In this document: piece after piece, positions 31,710-39,554 of the stretch | How positions within the stretch are numbered: position 1 is the stretch's first letter | Layout: every line of letters starts with the position of its first letter | DNA from: Oscillospiraceae bacterium | GTDB taxonomy: Bacteria; Bacillota; Clostridia; Oscillospirales; Ruminococcaceae | Assembly: GCA_022793675.1 (NCBI GenBank) | Contig: JAAWDH010000017.1 | Coordinates: 1 to 54,443, forward strand | Direction: 5' to 3' | Length of the DNA stretch: 54,443 nucleotides | Position numbers and translations under genes: made by a program | The notes under the pieces: generated by a model | What the model was told of the DNA's origin: nothing | Databases searched by the model: none | What the model saw: only the letters and a program-made list of their open reading frames with translations

Positions 31710-33533
31710 ATGAGAATAGATGAAAAAGAATATACCAGTTCCCTGAACCTGGGTACTTGGAAGCGGCTTTTCCCCTTCCTGCGCCCGTTTAGGAAGACTT
31801 TTGCCCTGATTGTTGCCATGAACCTGCTTTGCGCGGCGATTGACATTATGATGCCGCTGTTCCAGCGCACCGCGATTGACAGCTTTATCCTGCAAAATAC
31901 CACCGACGGCTTATGGCTTTTCGCCTTAGTCTACGGCGGGACGATCTGCCTGCAGACCCTGTTCGTCATCATCTTCACAAGAGGCTCGATGCGCATGGAG
32001 ATGAATCTTGGGCGGGACATGAAAAAGGCGTGTTTTGTCCATCTGCAGGGCCTTTCTTTCTCCTATTACAACACCACCCCGGTGGGGTACATCCTGGCTA
32101 GGGTGATGAGCGACACCAACCGCATTGCCGGCCTGATGGCCTGGAGCATCGTCGACCTGATCTGGTGTACGACTTATGTGCTGGGCGTATTTGTTGCCAT
32201 GTTGTTTTTGAATGTCAAGCTGGCGCTGATGGTTATTGTCATCGTGCCGATTATCGCGCTGCTGACAGGTTTTTTCCAAAAGCGGATCCTGTTCTGGAAC
32301 CGCCGCATCCGCAAGCAGAACTCGAAAATCACGAGCGCCTATAACGAGGGCATCATGGGGGCTAAAACCTCCAAGACGCTGGTCATTGAGGACCAGAATG
32401 CCAAAGAGTTTGATGAGATTACCGAGGATATGCGCCGCAGCGGTGTCCGCGCCGCTAGGCTCAACGCGGTGTTTATCCCGCTGGTGCTGCTGCTGGGGGC
32501 GATTGCCAGCGCCGTCGTTGTCCGCCGCGGCGGGCAGATGGTGCTGGAACAGCTGGTGCTTTTGGGCACGCTGTCGGCCTTTGTCTCCTATGCGACCGGT
32601 ATTTTTGAGCCGATCCAGCAGATCGCCCGCAACCTGGCCGAGATTTTTTCGATCCAGCCGAATATTGAACGCGTGATGGACCTGCTGGACGAAAAGCCGC
32701 AGATTGTCGATACGCCAAAGGTTATTGAAAAGTACGGCACGACGCTGGAGCCAAAGCGGGAGAATTGGGAGCCGATCCGCGGCGACATCGAGTTCCGCGA
32801 CGTTTCCTTCCAGTATCCCGACGGCAACGAGGAAGTGCTGAGCCATTTTAACCTGACGGTGCCGGCCGGCGCGACTGTCGCGATTGTCGGCGAGACCGGC
32901 GCGGGCAAGTCGACCCTTGTCAACCTGGCCTGCCGCTTTTTCGAGCCAACCTCCGGCCAGATTTTGATTGACGGGAAGGATTACCGGGAGCGCAGCCAGC
33001 TTTGGCTGCATTCCAGCCTGGGCTATGTGCTGCAAAGCCCCCATCTGTTCACCGGCACGGTAATGGAGAATATCCGTTACGGGCGGCTGGATGCGACGGA
33101 TGAAGAGGTGATGGCGGCGGCGAAGGCCGTGTCGGCGGATACGGTGGTGGAGAAGCTCGAAAACGGCTGGCAGAGCGATGTCGGCGAGGGCGGCGACCGC
33201 CTTTCTACCGGCGAAAAGCAGCTGATTTCGTTTGCCCGCGCGGTTTTGGCCAATCCCCGCATTTTTGTGCTGGATGAGGCGACTTCTTCGATTGATACCC
33301 AGACCGAGCAGCTGATCCAGAATGCGATTGAGTATCTGCTCCGGGACCGTACGTCTTTCCTGATTGCCCACCGGCTTTCGACCATCCGTCACGCGGATAT
33401 GATCCTAGTGGTGCGCGACGGCAAAATCATCGAACAGGGCAAGCACGAGGAGCTGCTGAAGAAGGGCGGGTATTACAGCACGCTTTATCGCAAGCAGTTT
33501 GAGGAAGAGTCTTCCATGAGTGTTTTGCGCTGA
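31710..33533 (+). CDS. ABC exporter half-transporter, catalytic-site subunit
   Basis: The 607-residue partner has six membrane helices and an ATPase with Walker A GETGAGKST, Walker B IFVLDEATSSID with the catalytic glutamate, and a changed signature LSTGEKQ. This complements the upstream subunit: together they form one working ATP site and one degenerate site, as in TM287/288. The ATG at 31710 follows AAAGG by eight bases; the longer frame overlaps the end of the first gene and is not needed. A copy of the dispersed repeat follows directly after the stop. Confidence 0.92.
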   Translation: MRIDEKEYTSSLNLGTWKRLFPFLRPFRKTFALIVAMNLLCAAIDIMMPLFQRTAIDSFILQNTTDGLWLFALVYGGTICLQTLFVIIFTRGSMRMEMNLGRDMKKACFVHLQGLSFSYYNTTPVGYILARVMSDTNRIAGLMAWSIVDLIWCTTYVLGVFVAMLFLNVKLALMVIVIVPIIALLTGFFQKRILFWNRRIRKQNSKITSAYNEGIMGAKTSKTLVIEDQNAKEFDEITEDMRRSGVRAARLNAVFIPLVLLLGAIASAVVVRRGGQMVLEQLVLLGTLSAFVSYATGIFEPIQQIARNLAEIFSIQPNIERVMDLLDEKPQIVDTPKVIEKYGTTLEPKRENWEPIRGDIEFRDVSFQYPDGNEEVLSHFNLTVPAGATVAIVGETGAGKSTLVNLACRFFEPTSGQILIDGKDYRERSQLWLHSSLGYVLQSPHLFTGTVMENIRYGRLDATDEEVMAAAKAVSADTVVEKLENGWQSDVGEGGDRLSTGEKQLISFARAVLANPRIFVLDEATSSIDTQTEQLIQNAIEYLLRDRTSFLIAHRLSTIRHADMILVVRDGKIIEQGKHEELLKKGGYYSTLYRKQFEEESSMSVLR

Positions 33534-33555
33534 GATACGACGCGTTGGGATGCGA

Positions 33556-33731
33556 CGCTTTTTGAAAAAAGCTTAGCAAAAACTTTTAGTCGCCCGGGTA
33601 ACTGCCAACACAGATTTACACACCTACTGCGTCGATAGCTATTACTGACCAACCGCGACAGAAACGCTGGGGTTTTCATGCCGGAAATCCGGCTTGCTGG
33701 ATTTCCGACGCGAATTGTCTGCGGGCATAGC
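33556..33731 (-). repeat. Dispersed element copy 11, right inverted repeat of the exporter block
   Basis: Reverse-complement match to 29153-29328 (about 94 percent over 164 bases). It starts GCTTTTTGAAAAAAGC 23 bases after the second exporter gene and ends with a GCGGGC/GCCCGC hairpin at 33721-33735. Confidence 0.88.
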
Positions 33732-33765
33732 CCGCTGGGAAGATGTATAAAAAATTGGCTTTCTC

Positions 33766-33794
33766 TTGTGCGGAAAAGGTTTTTGTGCTATAAT
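33766..33794 (+). promoter_or_regulatory. Promoter of the nitrogenase-like operon
   Basis: TTGTGC (33766-33771), 17 bases, TATAAT (33789-33794) with a TGC extension. Transcription should start near 33801. Confidence 0.75.
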
Positions 33795-33800
33795 AATAGT

Positions 33801-33994
33801 AACGGCGCGCTGGAAGTGCTTTCTGACAGCAGCTGGATATCAATAAAATTGTATAACGCCCTGGCTGAACCGACGATGATGCGCTCAGAGTCACAAGACC
33901 TCAGGGAAAAGCGGACTGCCAAGAGGCGGTCTGTCTATCCGTGGACTTCTGCGCCTATCTGCCGTTCGCCGGCAGGCAGGCGCTTTTTATTTTG
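33801..33994 (+). ncRNA. Candidate riboswitch/attenuator leader of unknown class
   Basis: The leader of about 190 bases ends in a strong terminator 36 bases before the first start codon. A closing helix P1 can form between GCGC plus GAAGT (33807-33817) and ACTTC plus GCGC (33945-33954). Inside it, CCCTG (33859-33863) can pair with CAGGG (33902-33906), and GACTGCC (33914-33920) with GGCGGTC (33925-33931). The 3' strand of P1 is also the left arm of the terminator (from 33951), so P1 and terminator cannot coexist. That is the layout of a transcriptional riboswitch in which the folded aptamer keeps the operon on. I do not recognise the aptamer. Confidence 0.5.
33951..33994 (+). terminator. Intrinsic terminator inside the operon leader
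   Basis: GCGCCTATCTGCCG (33951-33964) pairs with CGGCAGGCAGGCGC (33970-33983) with one mismatch and one G-U pair, a TTCGC loop, and then TTTTTATTTT. It stands before, not after, a gene, so it must be conditional. Confidence 0.82.
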
Positions 33995-34030
33995 CACAGT
34001 ACCGGGCGTTGTCTGATAAGGAGGGACTTT

Positions 34031-34777
34031 ATGCTGAAACTTGCGCTTTACGGCAAGGGCGGTATCGGGAAATCTACAACGGCGTCTAACCTTTCGGCGG
34101 CTTTTTCAGAGAAGGGGCTGCGGGTGATGCAGATTGGGTGCGACCCGAAGGCCGATTCGACGGCGCTGCTCCATGGCGGCCGGCCGATCCCGACGGTGCT
34201 GGATCTGGTTCGGGAGAAGGGAAGCGCGGCGGCCCTTTCGGAATTGGTGACGGAAGGCGACGCCGGCGTCCTCTGCGTCGAGGCCGGCGGCCCCACCCCC
34301 GGCAGCGGCTGTGCGGGGCGGGGGATTATCGCGGCGCTGGAGATGCTGGAGGAAAAGGGCGCTTTTGCGGCCTATGCGCCGGATGTGGTGCTTTACGATG
34401 TGCTGGGGGACGTGGTCTGCGGCGGCTTTGCGATGCCAATCCGGGAAGGGTATGCGGAGAAAGTGTATTTGGTTACTTCTGGGGAGAATATGGCGCTCCA
34501 TGCAGCGGCCAATATTGCGCTGGCGGTGGAAAATTTTGCCGAACGCGGCTATGCGTCGCTTGGGGGGGTCATCCTCAACCGCCGGAATGTCGAGCGTGAG
34601 GAGGAAAAGGCCGCCGAGCTGGCAGCCGACGTCCATAGTCGTATCATCGGCGCACTGCCCTTCAGCGGGACGGTGCAGCAGGCTGACGCGCTGCACAAAA
34701 CGGTAATCACAGCCTTTCCGGAAAGCGAAATGGCTGCGGCCTACCGGGCGCTGGCTGAAGAAATGCTGAAGCAGTAA
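34031..34777 (+). CDS. NifH-like ATP-dependent reductase (iron protein)
   Basis: The 248-residue protein is a NifH/BchL/CfbC-type homodimeric iron protein that feeds electrons to a component-1 partner at the cost of ATP. The P-loop is GKGGIGKST (residues 8-16), switch I region GCDPKADST (36-44), and the two cluster cysteines are C94 in [13 protein letters not shown] and C130 in [14 protein letters not shown], matching C97 and C132 of NifH. The [12 protein letters not shown] segment is also conserved. AAGGAGGG lies five bases before the ATG. It is 12 bases ahead of the first component-1-like gene and behind a terminator-controlled leader. Confidence 0.93.
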   Translation: MLKLALYGKGGIGKSTTASNLSAAFSEKGLRVMQIGCDPKADSTALLHGGRPIPTVLDLVREKGSAAALSELVTEGDAGVLCVEAGGPTPGSGCAGRGIIAALEMLEEKGAFAAYAPDVVLYDVLGDVVCGGFAMPIREGYAEKVYLVTSGENMALHAAANIALAVENFAERGYASLGGVILNRRNVEREEEKAAELAADVHSRIIGALPFSGTVQQADALHKTVITAFPESEMAAAYRALAEEMLKQ

Positions 34778-34789
34778 GGGGGGAGAGGT

Positions 34790-36085
34790 TTGAAGACGGC
34801 TTTGCCTATTGGCGAGACTTTTTTTCCAGTGCCTTTTCCGCCGACGCTGGAATATGCCGCTCCAGCGCGCGGGCCATGGAACATTGTCCATGTGGGGATG
34901 CTGCTGCCGGAGGCCCACCAGGTTTTTGTCTGCGCCCAGGGCTGCCTCCGCGGGGTTGTCCTCACGGCTGCCGAGATGGGGGCTTCCCAGCGTTTTTCGA
35001 CGATTGCCGTTGAGGAGCGCGACCTGCTGGAAGGGGATATGGAGGCGATGATTATTGAGGGTGTGGAGGATATCCTGGCGCGGCTGCCGAAAAAGCCGCG
35101 GGCTGTGCTGCTTTACACCAGCTGCGTCCATCATTTTGCGGGGTGCGATTTGGATTATGTGTATAAGGTTTTGCGGGGGAGGTTTCCGGAGGTCGATTTT
35201 ACCGACTGTTATATGAACCCGATTATGCGCAAGAAGATTTCGCCTGATGTCAAAATGCGCCAGCAGCTTTATAGCCTTTTGCGGCCTGCTCCCCAGGACG
35301 GCGGGGTTACGCTGGCGGGGACGCTCGTCCCGCTGGATGGGACAAGCGATTTATTGGAGTTGGTGCGGCAGAGCGGCCGGCCGTTCCGGGCGGTTACCAG
35401 CTGCCAGAGCTATGACGAGTACCAGCAGCTGGCCCAAAGCAGCTTTTGTTTGACCATCAACCCGGCTGCCCGGTTGGCTGGGGAGACGCTGGAAAAACGG
35501 CTCTCCCAGCGGCATTTCCATCTGCCGCTGAGCTATGAGTATGGGGAGATTGAAGGGGGCCTTGCCCAGCTGGCGGATGCGCTGGGGCTGCCGCAGCCCG
35601 ATTGGTCGGCCAAGCGGCAGGCTGCCGAAGCGGCGCTGGAAAAAGCTGCTTCGGCGCTTCAGGGGGTGGAGGTTGTGGTAGATTATACTGCAACGTCAAG
35701 GCCGCTGGGGCTATGCAAGCTTCTTTTGTCCCATGGCATTCGGGTGGTTAGGGTTTATGCGGACAGTTTCCTTGCGGAGGAAAGGGCCGCGTTTGACTGG
35801 CTGTGCGAAAATGCGCCGGGCTTGCAGGTCATGGCGACCGTCCACCCAGCGATGGGGCTGCTGCCCCACGATGCCGCCCAAAAGGCGGCGGGGAAGGTGC
35901 TGGCTATTGGCCAGAAGGCCGCCTATTTTACAGGGACGGGTTATTTTGTCAACCTGATTGAAGGCGGCGGGCATTATGGTTATGACGGCATCCGCCTGCT
36001 GGCGGAGGAACTGGCCGAAGCGGTGCGGCAGGAAAAGGACGTTTTGTCGATTATCCAGGTCAAGGGATGGGGGTGCTGCGGATGA
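34790..36085 (+). CDS. Nitrogenase component-1-like subunit A (NifD/BchN type)
   Basis: The 431-residue protein has the component-1 oxidoreductase fold. It begins at a TTG after GGGGGGAGAGG. Cysteines at likely cluster positions are C48 and C52 (VCAQGCLRGV), C112 and C119 (YTSCVHHFAGCD); the first group resembles the NifD segment around C62 and the second that around C154. The C-terminal half holds a Rossmann-like VVVDYTATSRPLGLCKLL and GTGYFVNLIEGGGHYGYDG. It ends in GWGCCG. At this length it is closer to BchN/CfbD proteins than to NifD (about 490). It should pair with the next subunit. Confidence 0.85.
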   Translation: MKTALPIGETFFPVPFPPTLEYAAPARGPWNIVHVGMLLPEAHQVFVCAQGCLRGVVLTAAEMGASQRFSTIAVEERDLLEGDMEAMIIEGVEDILARLPKKPRAVLLYTSCVHHFAGCDLDYVYKVLRGRFPEVDFTDCYMNPIMRKKISPDVKMRQQLYSLLRPAPQDGGVTLAGTLVPLDGTSDLLELVRQSGRPFRAVTSCQSYDEYQQLAQSSFCLTINPAARLAGETLEKRLSQRHFHLPLSYEYGEIEGGLAQLADALGLPQPDWSAKRQAAEAALEKAASALQGVEVVVDYTATSRPLGLCKLLLSHGIRVVRVYADSFLAEERAAFDWLCENAPGLQVMATVHPAMGLLPHDAAQKAAGKVLAIGQKAAYFTGTGYFVNLIEGGGHYGYDGIRLLAEELAEAVRQEKDVLSIIQVKGWGCCG

Positions 36086-37230
36086 GGCAGGCCAATATGA
36101 TTTTGCCGACCTATACCGCCGACGTGTCCGGCGTCTGCTCTGCGCTTTACGAGCTGGGCGGGATGACGGTGATGCACGACGCTTCCGGCTGCAACTCGAC
36201 CTACAACACCCACGACGAACCGCGCTGGTACAGCACGCCGTCGATGGTCTATATTTCGGCGCTGACCGAAACCGAGGCCATGCTGGGGGATGATAAGCGG
36301 CTGATCGAGAACGTCTGCCAGACTGCCCTTGAGCAGCATCCCCGTTTTATTGCCCTCTGCGGCACGCCGATCCCGACGATGACCGGTACCGACCTGCCGG
36401 GGCTTGCGCGCTTGGTCGAGCGCCGGACGGGGATCCCTTCCTTTGGCTTCCCCACCACCGGGATGCAGGATTACCTTTCGGGCGCGGGGATGGCGCTTTC
36501 GGGGGTTGCCAGGCGGTTCCTCCCGGAAAAGGCCCAGCGGACGGAAAAGCCGTCGCTGAACCTCTTAGGGGTGACGCCGCTGGACTTTTCGGTTACCGGC
36601 AATGTCCAGGCGCTGCGGGCCTGCTGCCAGGAAAACGGCTTTGCGGTGCGGGGCTGCTGGGCAATGGGCGATCCTTTCGAAATGCTGATGGGCGCTGGCG
36701 GCGCATGGGCGAACCTGGTAGTATCTGCGGCGGGGCTGCCGCTGGCAAGGCTGCTGCGGGAAAAATATGGGACGCCTTATGTTGCGGGCATCCCGATTGG
36801 CGGGCGGCTGGCGGGAACGCTTTTTGCGGCGCTGCGGCAGGCAGCGGCCGGCGAGGCTGCCGCCGACCCGCTGGCTGTTCCCCAAGAGGCCGGCGGCCGC
36901 CCGGCGCTGGTTATCGGCGAGCCGGTCTGGGCGTTGTCGATGCGGGCGGCGATGCTGGCCAAAGGCTTTACGGATGTTCGGGCCGTGACGATGCTTGCCC
37001 CGTATCCGCTGCCCTTCCTGCCCTGCGGCCGCCAGGCCGCTTCCGAGGAGGAAATTTTTGCGCTGGCGAAGACGGCTTCGTTTGTTGCCGCTGACCCGCT
37101 CTATAAACCGGCTGTGCCGCAGGGTGTCCCTTTTGCATCTTTTCCGCACGAAGCTTGTTCCGGGCGCATTTGGCGGAAGGATATTCCACTTTTTATCGGG
37201 CAAGATGGGGATAAGGCGCTCTCGGTGTGA
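36082..37230 (+). CDS. Nitrogenase component-1-like subunit B (NifK/BchB type)
   Basis: The 382-residue protein starts at an ATG overlapping the upstream TGA as ATGA, so the two subunits should be made in a fixed ratio. An in-frame ATG at 36067 is the alternative. The N-terminus PTYTADVSGVCSALYELGG is followed by HDASGCNSTYNTHDEPRW (C37) and FIALCGTPIPTMTGTDLPG (C93), which align in position with the P-cluster regions of NifK (near C95 and C153). GVTPLDFSVTGNVQAL opens the second domain. It is much shorter than NifK (about 520) and carries no assembly domain. Function is inferred as a reductase of a cofactor or chelate. Confidence 0.85.
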   Translation: MRQANMILPTYTADVSGVCSALYELGGMTVMHDASGCNSTYNTHDEPRWYSTPSMVYISALTETEAMLGDDKRLIENVCQTALEQHPRFIALCGTPIPTMTGTDLPGLARLVERRTGIPSFGFPTTGMQDYLSGAGMALSGVARRFLPEKAQRTEKPSLNLLGVTPLDFSVTGNVQALRACCQENGFAVRGCWAMGDPFEMLMGAGGAWANLVVSAAGLPLARLLREKYGTPYVAGIPIGGRLAGTLFAALRQAAAGEAAADPLAVPQEAGGRPALVIGEPVWALSMRAAMLAKGFTDVRAVTMLAPYPLPFLPCGRQAASEEEIFALAKTASFVAADPLYKPAVPQGVPFASFPHEACSGRIWRKDIPLFIGQDGDKALSV

Positions 37231-37239
37231 AACTGGGTA

Positions 37240-37254
37240 TATACAAATTGTATA
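37240..37254. promoter_or_regulatory. 15-base palindrome before the binding-protein gene
   Basis: TATACAA-A-TTGTATA is an exact palindrome ten bases after the subunit B stop and about 50 bases before the lipoprotein gene. It could be an operator or an internal promoter element. It is unlike a standard Fur box. Confidence 0.5.
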
Positions 37255-37302
37255 GTTTGATATTGATTTTCAGATCGCAATAAAGAAAGGCAGGTACCCT
37301 TT

Positions 37303-38520
37303 ATGAAAAAAACCCTCTCACTTTTGCTTTCAGCAGCAATGGCTGTGATGTGCTTTGCAGGCTGCAATAGCGGCAATTCTACCTCTAGTAGTTCTGCCTC
37401 TGGTAGTTCTGCTTCCAGCAGTTCGGACAGCGCCTCGGATGCAGGCGCTTCTGTCCCCAGTTCATCGCTGGAAAGCAGCGCACCTGAAGATGCTGGCACA
37501 ATCACGGTCATTGACCACGCCGACCGGGAGGTTATCCTCCCCAAAGAGGTCAACCGCGTTGTCGTCGCCGATGTTTACCCCATGGCGTCGGTGCTGGCTG
37601 TTTTTCTGGGGTCGGCCGATAAGCTGGTGGGGATCCATCCAGTCTGTATGAGCGCCGCTAAAAACGGCCTGCTGGGCGAGCTGTTCCCTGAGATCCTTGA
37701 AGCCGATACCGGTTTTATGACCGGCAGCGACTTGAACATCGAGGAGCTGATGAAGCTGGAGCCGGACGTTGTTTTCTGTACCGCCGCCAACTCGACGCTG
37801 ATTTCAGCGCTGGAAAACGCCGGTATCACGGCCGTGGGCATTTCCCCCAGTAAATTCCAGTACGACATCCTTGAGACCTATGACCAGTGGATTGCCCTTT
37901 TGAGCCAGATTTTTCCCGAGAGCGACAAGGCTGAGGCTATTTCTAAATACAGTAGGGAAATTTATGATCGAATTCAACAGAAAGTAGCTTCCTTGCCCGA
38001 AGAGGAGCGGAAAAAAGTCCTCTTCCTGTTCCAGTATGACGAGACCCAGATGGTCACGTCCGGCCGCAATTTCTTCGGGCAGTTTTGGTGCGAGGCGGTA
38101 GGCGCAGTCAACGCCGCCGAGGAAGTCGCCGCCGACAATTCCAACGCCGTCATTACGATGGAGCAGGTTTACGGCTGGGACCCCGACCTGATTTTCATCA
38201 CCAATTTCACCCCCACCCAGCCCGCCGACCTGATGGGGAATAAAGTCGGTGCCGACGATTGGAGCACCGTCAAGGCCGTCCAGAACGGCGAAGTCTACAA
38301 ACTGCCGCTGGGCACCTACCGCAGCTACACCCCAAGTTCCGATACGCCGGTTACCCTTTTATGGATGGCCCAAAAGGTCTATCCAGATCTTTTTGAGGAT
38401 GTGGACATGACCGCTGAAGTGCGCGACTATTACCAGGAGCTTTACGGCGTTGCCCTGACCGACGAGCAGATCGGCCGGATGTATAACCCCGCTTCTGCCG
38501 GCGCAGAAAGCTTCAGGTGA
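37303..38520 (+). CDS. FepB/BtuF-type substrate-binding lipoprotein
   Basis: The 405-residue protein has a lipoprotein signal: MKKTLSLLLSAAMAVMCFAGC, with the lipid-bearing cysteine at residue 21 (motif FAGC). A serine-rich linker (residues about 22-65) leads to a class III periplasmic-binding fold beginning ITVIDHADREVILPKEVNRV, with LEPDVVFCTAAN and DPDLIFITNF. Such proteins capture ferric siderophores, haem or corrinoids outside the cell and hand them to FecCD/BtuC permeases. The gene follows subunit B by 72 bases and leads into permease and ATPase genes. No specific ligand motif is visible. Confidence 0.88.
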   Translation: MKKTLSLLLSAAMAVMCFAGCNSGNSTSSSSASGSSASSSSDSASDAGASVPSSSLESSAPEDAGTITVIDHADREVILPKEVNRVVVADVYPMASVLAVFLGSADKLVGIHPVCMSAAKNGLLGELFPEILEADTGFMTGSDLNIEELMKLEPDVVFCTAANSTLISALENAGITAVGISPSKFQYDILETYDQWIALLSQIFPESDKAEAISKYSREIYDRIQQKVASLPEEERKKVLFLFQYDETQMVTSGRNFFGQFWCEAVGAVNAAEEVAADNSNAVITMEQVYGWDPDLIFITNFTPTQPADLMGNKVGADDWSTVKAVQNGEVYKLPLGTYRSYTPSSDTPVTLLWMAQKVYPDLFEDVDMTAEVRDYYQELYGVALTDEQIGRMYNPASAGAESFR

Positions 38521-38524
38521 GGCG

Positions 38525-39535
38525 ATGGGGCGGAGCAGGCGGCTCTGGGCCGCAGGGATTGTCCTTGCTATCATCGGCTGCGCCTTTGCCGCCCTCTGTC
38601 TGGGGCGGTTCCAGGTAAGCTTCCGGGAGGTGCTGGCGGTGCTGCTGCCGGGGGCCTTCCCGGGGATGGAAATCCCCGCCAATATGCAGAAGGTCGTGTT
38701 GGATGTCAGGCTGCCGCGGGTTTTGCTGGCGTTGGCCGCCGGCGCGGGCCTCAGCGCTGCCGGGGCGGCCTTCCAGGCCTTGTTTGCCAACCCCCTGGCG
38801 ACGCCGGATACGCTGGGAGTGGCTACCGGCGCGTCTTTTGGGGCGGTGTTGGGGATTCTGTTTGCTTTGCCGGCCTTTTTTATCCAGCTTTCCGCGCTGG
38901 CGGCGGGGCTGCTGGCGGCGGGGCTTGTCTATCTGATCAGCAAAAGCCGGCGCGGGCAGGGGGGGACGGTGATGATGGTGTTGGCCGGGATGGTGATTTC
39001 GGCGCTGTTTTCGGCGCTGGTGTCGCTGGTCAAATACACCGCCGACCCGCAGGATGTGCTGCCCGCCATCACCTTCTGGATGATGGGCAATATGCAGAAT
39101 GCCAGCTGGCAGAGCCTGGCAATGGGGCTGCCGCTGATCTTGTCGGGCACGCTGCTGATCTTCCTGTTCCGCTGGCGGTTAAACGCGCTGAGCTTGCCGG
39201 AGGAGGAGGCCGCCTCGCTGGGGATCCCGGTGCGGCGGACGCGGGCGCTGGCCGTCCTAGGGGCGACGATGGCGACGGCCTCGGTGGTGTCGATGTGCGG
39301 GCTGATTGGCTGGGTGGGGCTTTTGATCCCCCATATTGCCCGGATGCTGTTTGGCAGCAGCAACAAGGCGGTTGTCCCCGCCAGCATTGGCTTGGGGGCG
39401 GTCTTTATGCTGGCGATAGACACGCTTGCCCGCTGCGCCTCCACGTCAGAAATCCCCGTCTCTATCCTGACGGCGGTGATCGGCGCGCCCTTTTTTATCC
39501 TGCTGCTGCGGAAGAGCGGCGGCGTGTTCCTGTGA
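38525..39535 (+). CDS. FecCD/BtuC-type ABC permease
   Basis: The 336-residue membrane protein has about nine to ten hydrophobic segments and the family stretches LDVRLPRVLLALAAGAGLSA, FQALFANPLATPDTLGVATG and LIGWVGLLIPHIARMLFGS. It forms the import channel for metal chelates or corrinoids. The ATG lies four bases after the binding-protein stop, with AGGTGAGG before it. Permease length is standard (about 330). Confidence 0.93.
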   Translation: MGRSRRLWAAGIVLAIIGCAFAALCLGRFQVSFREVLAVLLPGAFPGMEIPANMQKVVLDVRLPRVLLALAAGAGLSAAGAAFQALFANPLATPDTLGVATGASFGAVLGILFALPAFFIQLSALAAGLLAAGLVYLISKSRRGQGGTVMMVLAGMVISALFSALVSLVKYTADPQDVLPAITFWMMGNMQNASWQSLAMGLPLILSGTLLIFLFRWRLNALSLPEEEAASLGIPVRRTRALAVLGATMATASVVSMCGLIGWVGLLIPHIARMLFGSSNKAVVPASIGLGAVFMLAIDTLARCASTSEIPVSILTAVIGAPFFILLLRKSGGVFL

Positions 39536-39554
39536 CAGGAAGGGAGGGCTTGCT

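Noticed and set aside
31926-33392. Open frame of 488 codons antisense to the second exporter gene
   Set aside because: The sense strand encodes a full ABC half-transporter with all motifs; the antisense product has no recognisable domain and no start signal.
29153-33731. Insertion sequence or composite transposon around the exporter
   Set aside because: The inverted repeats belong to a dispersed intergenic family, no transposase frame exists, and no target-site duplication was evident.
33801-33994. Cobalamin or SAM riboswitch
   Set aside because: The conserved B12-box and SAM-box sequences are not present in the leader, so the known classes were not assigned.
34031-37230. True molybdenum nitrogenase
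   Set aside because: Component-1-like subunits are 382-431 residues, far shorter than NifD/NifK, no NifB, NifE or NifN is present, and the cysteine set is incomplete.
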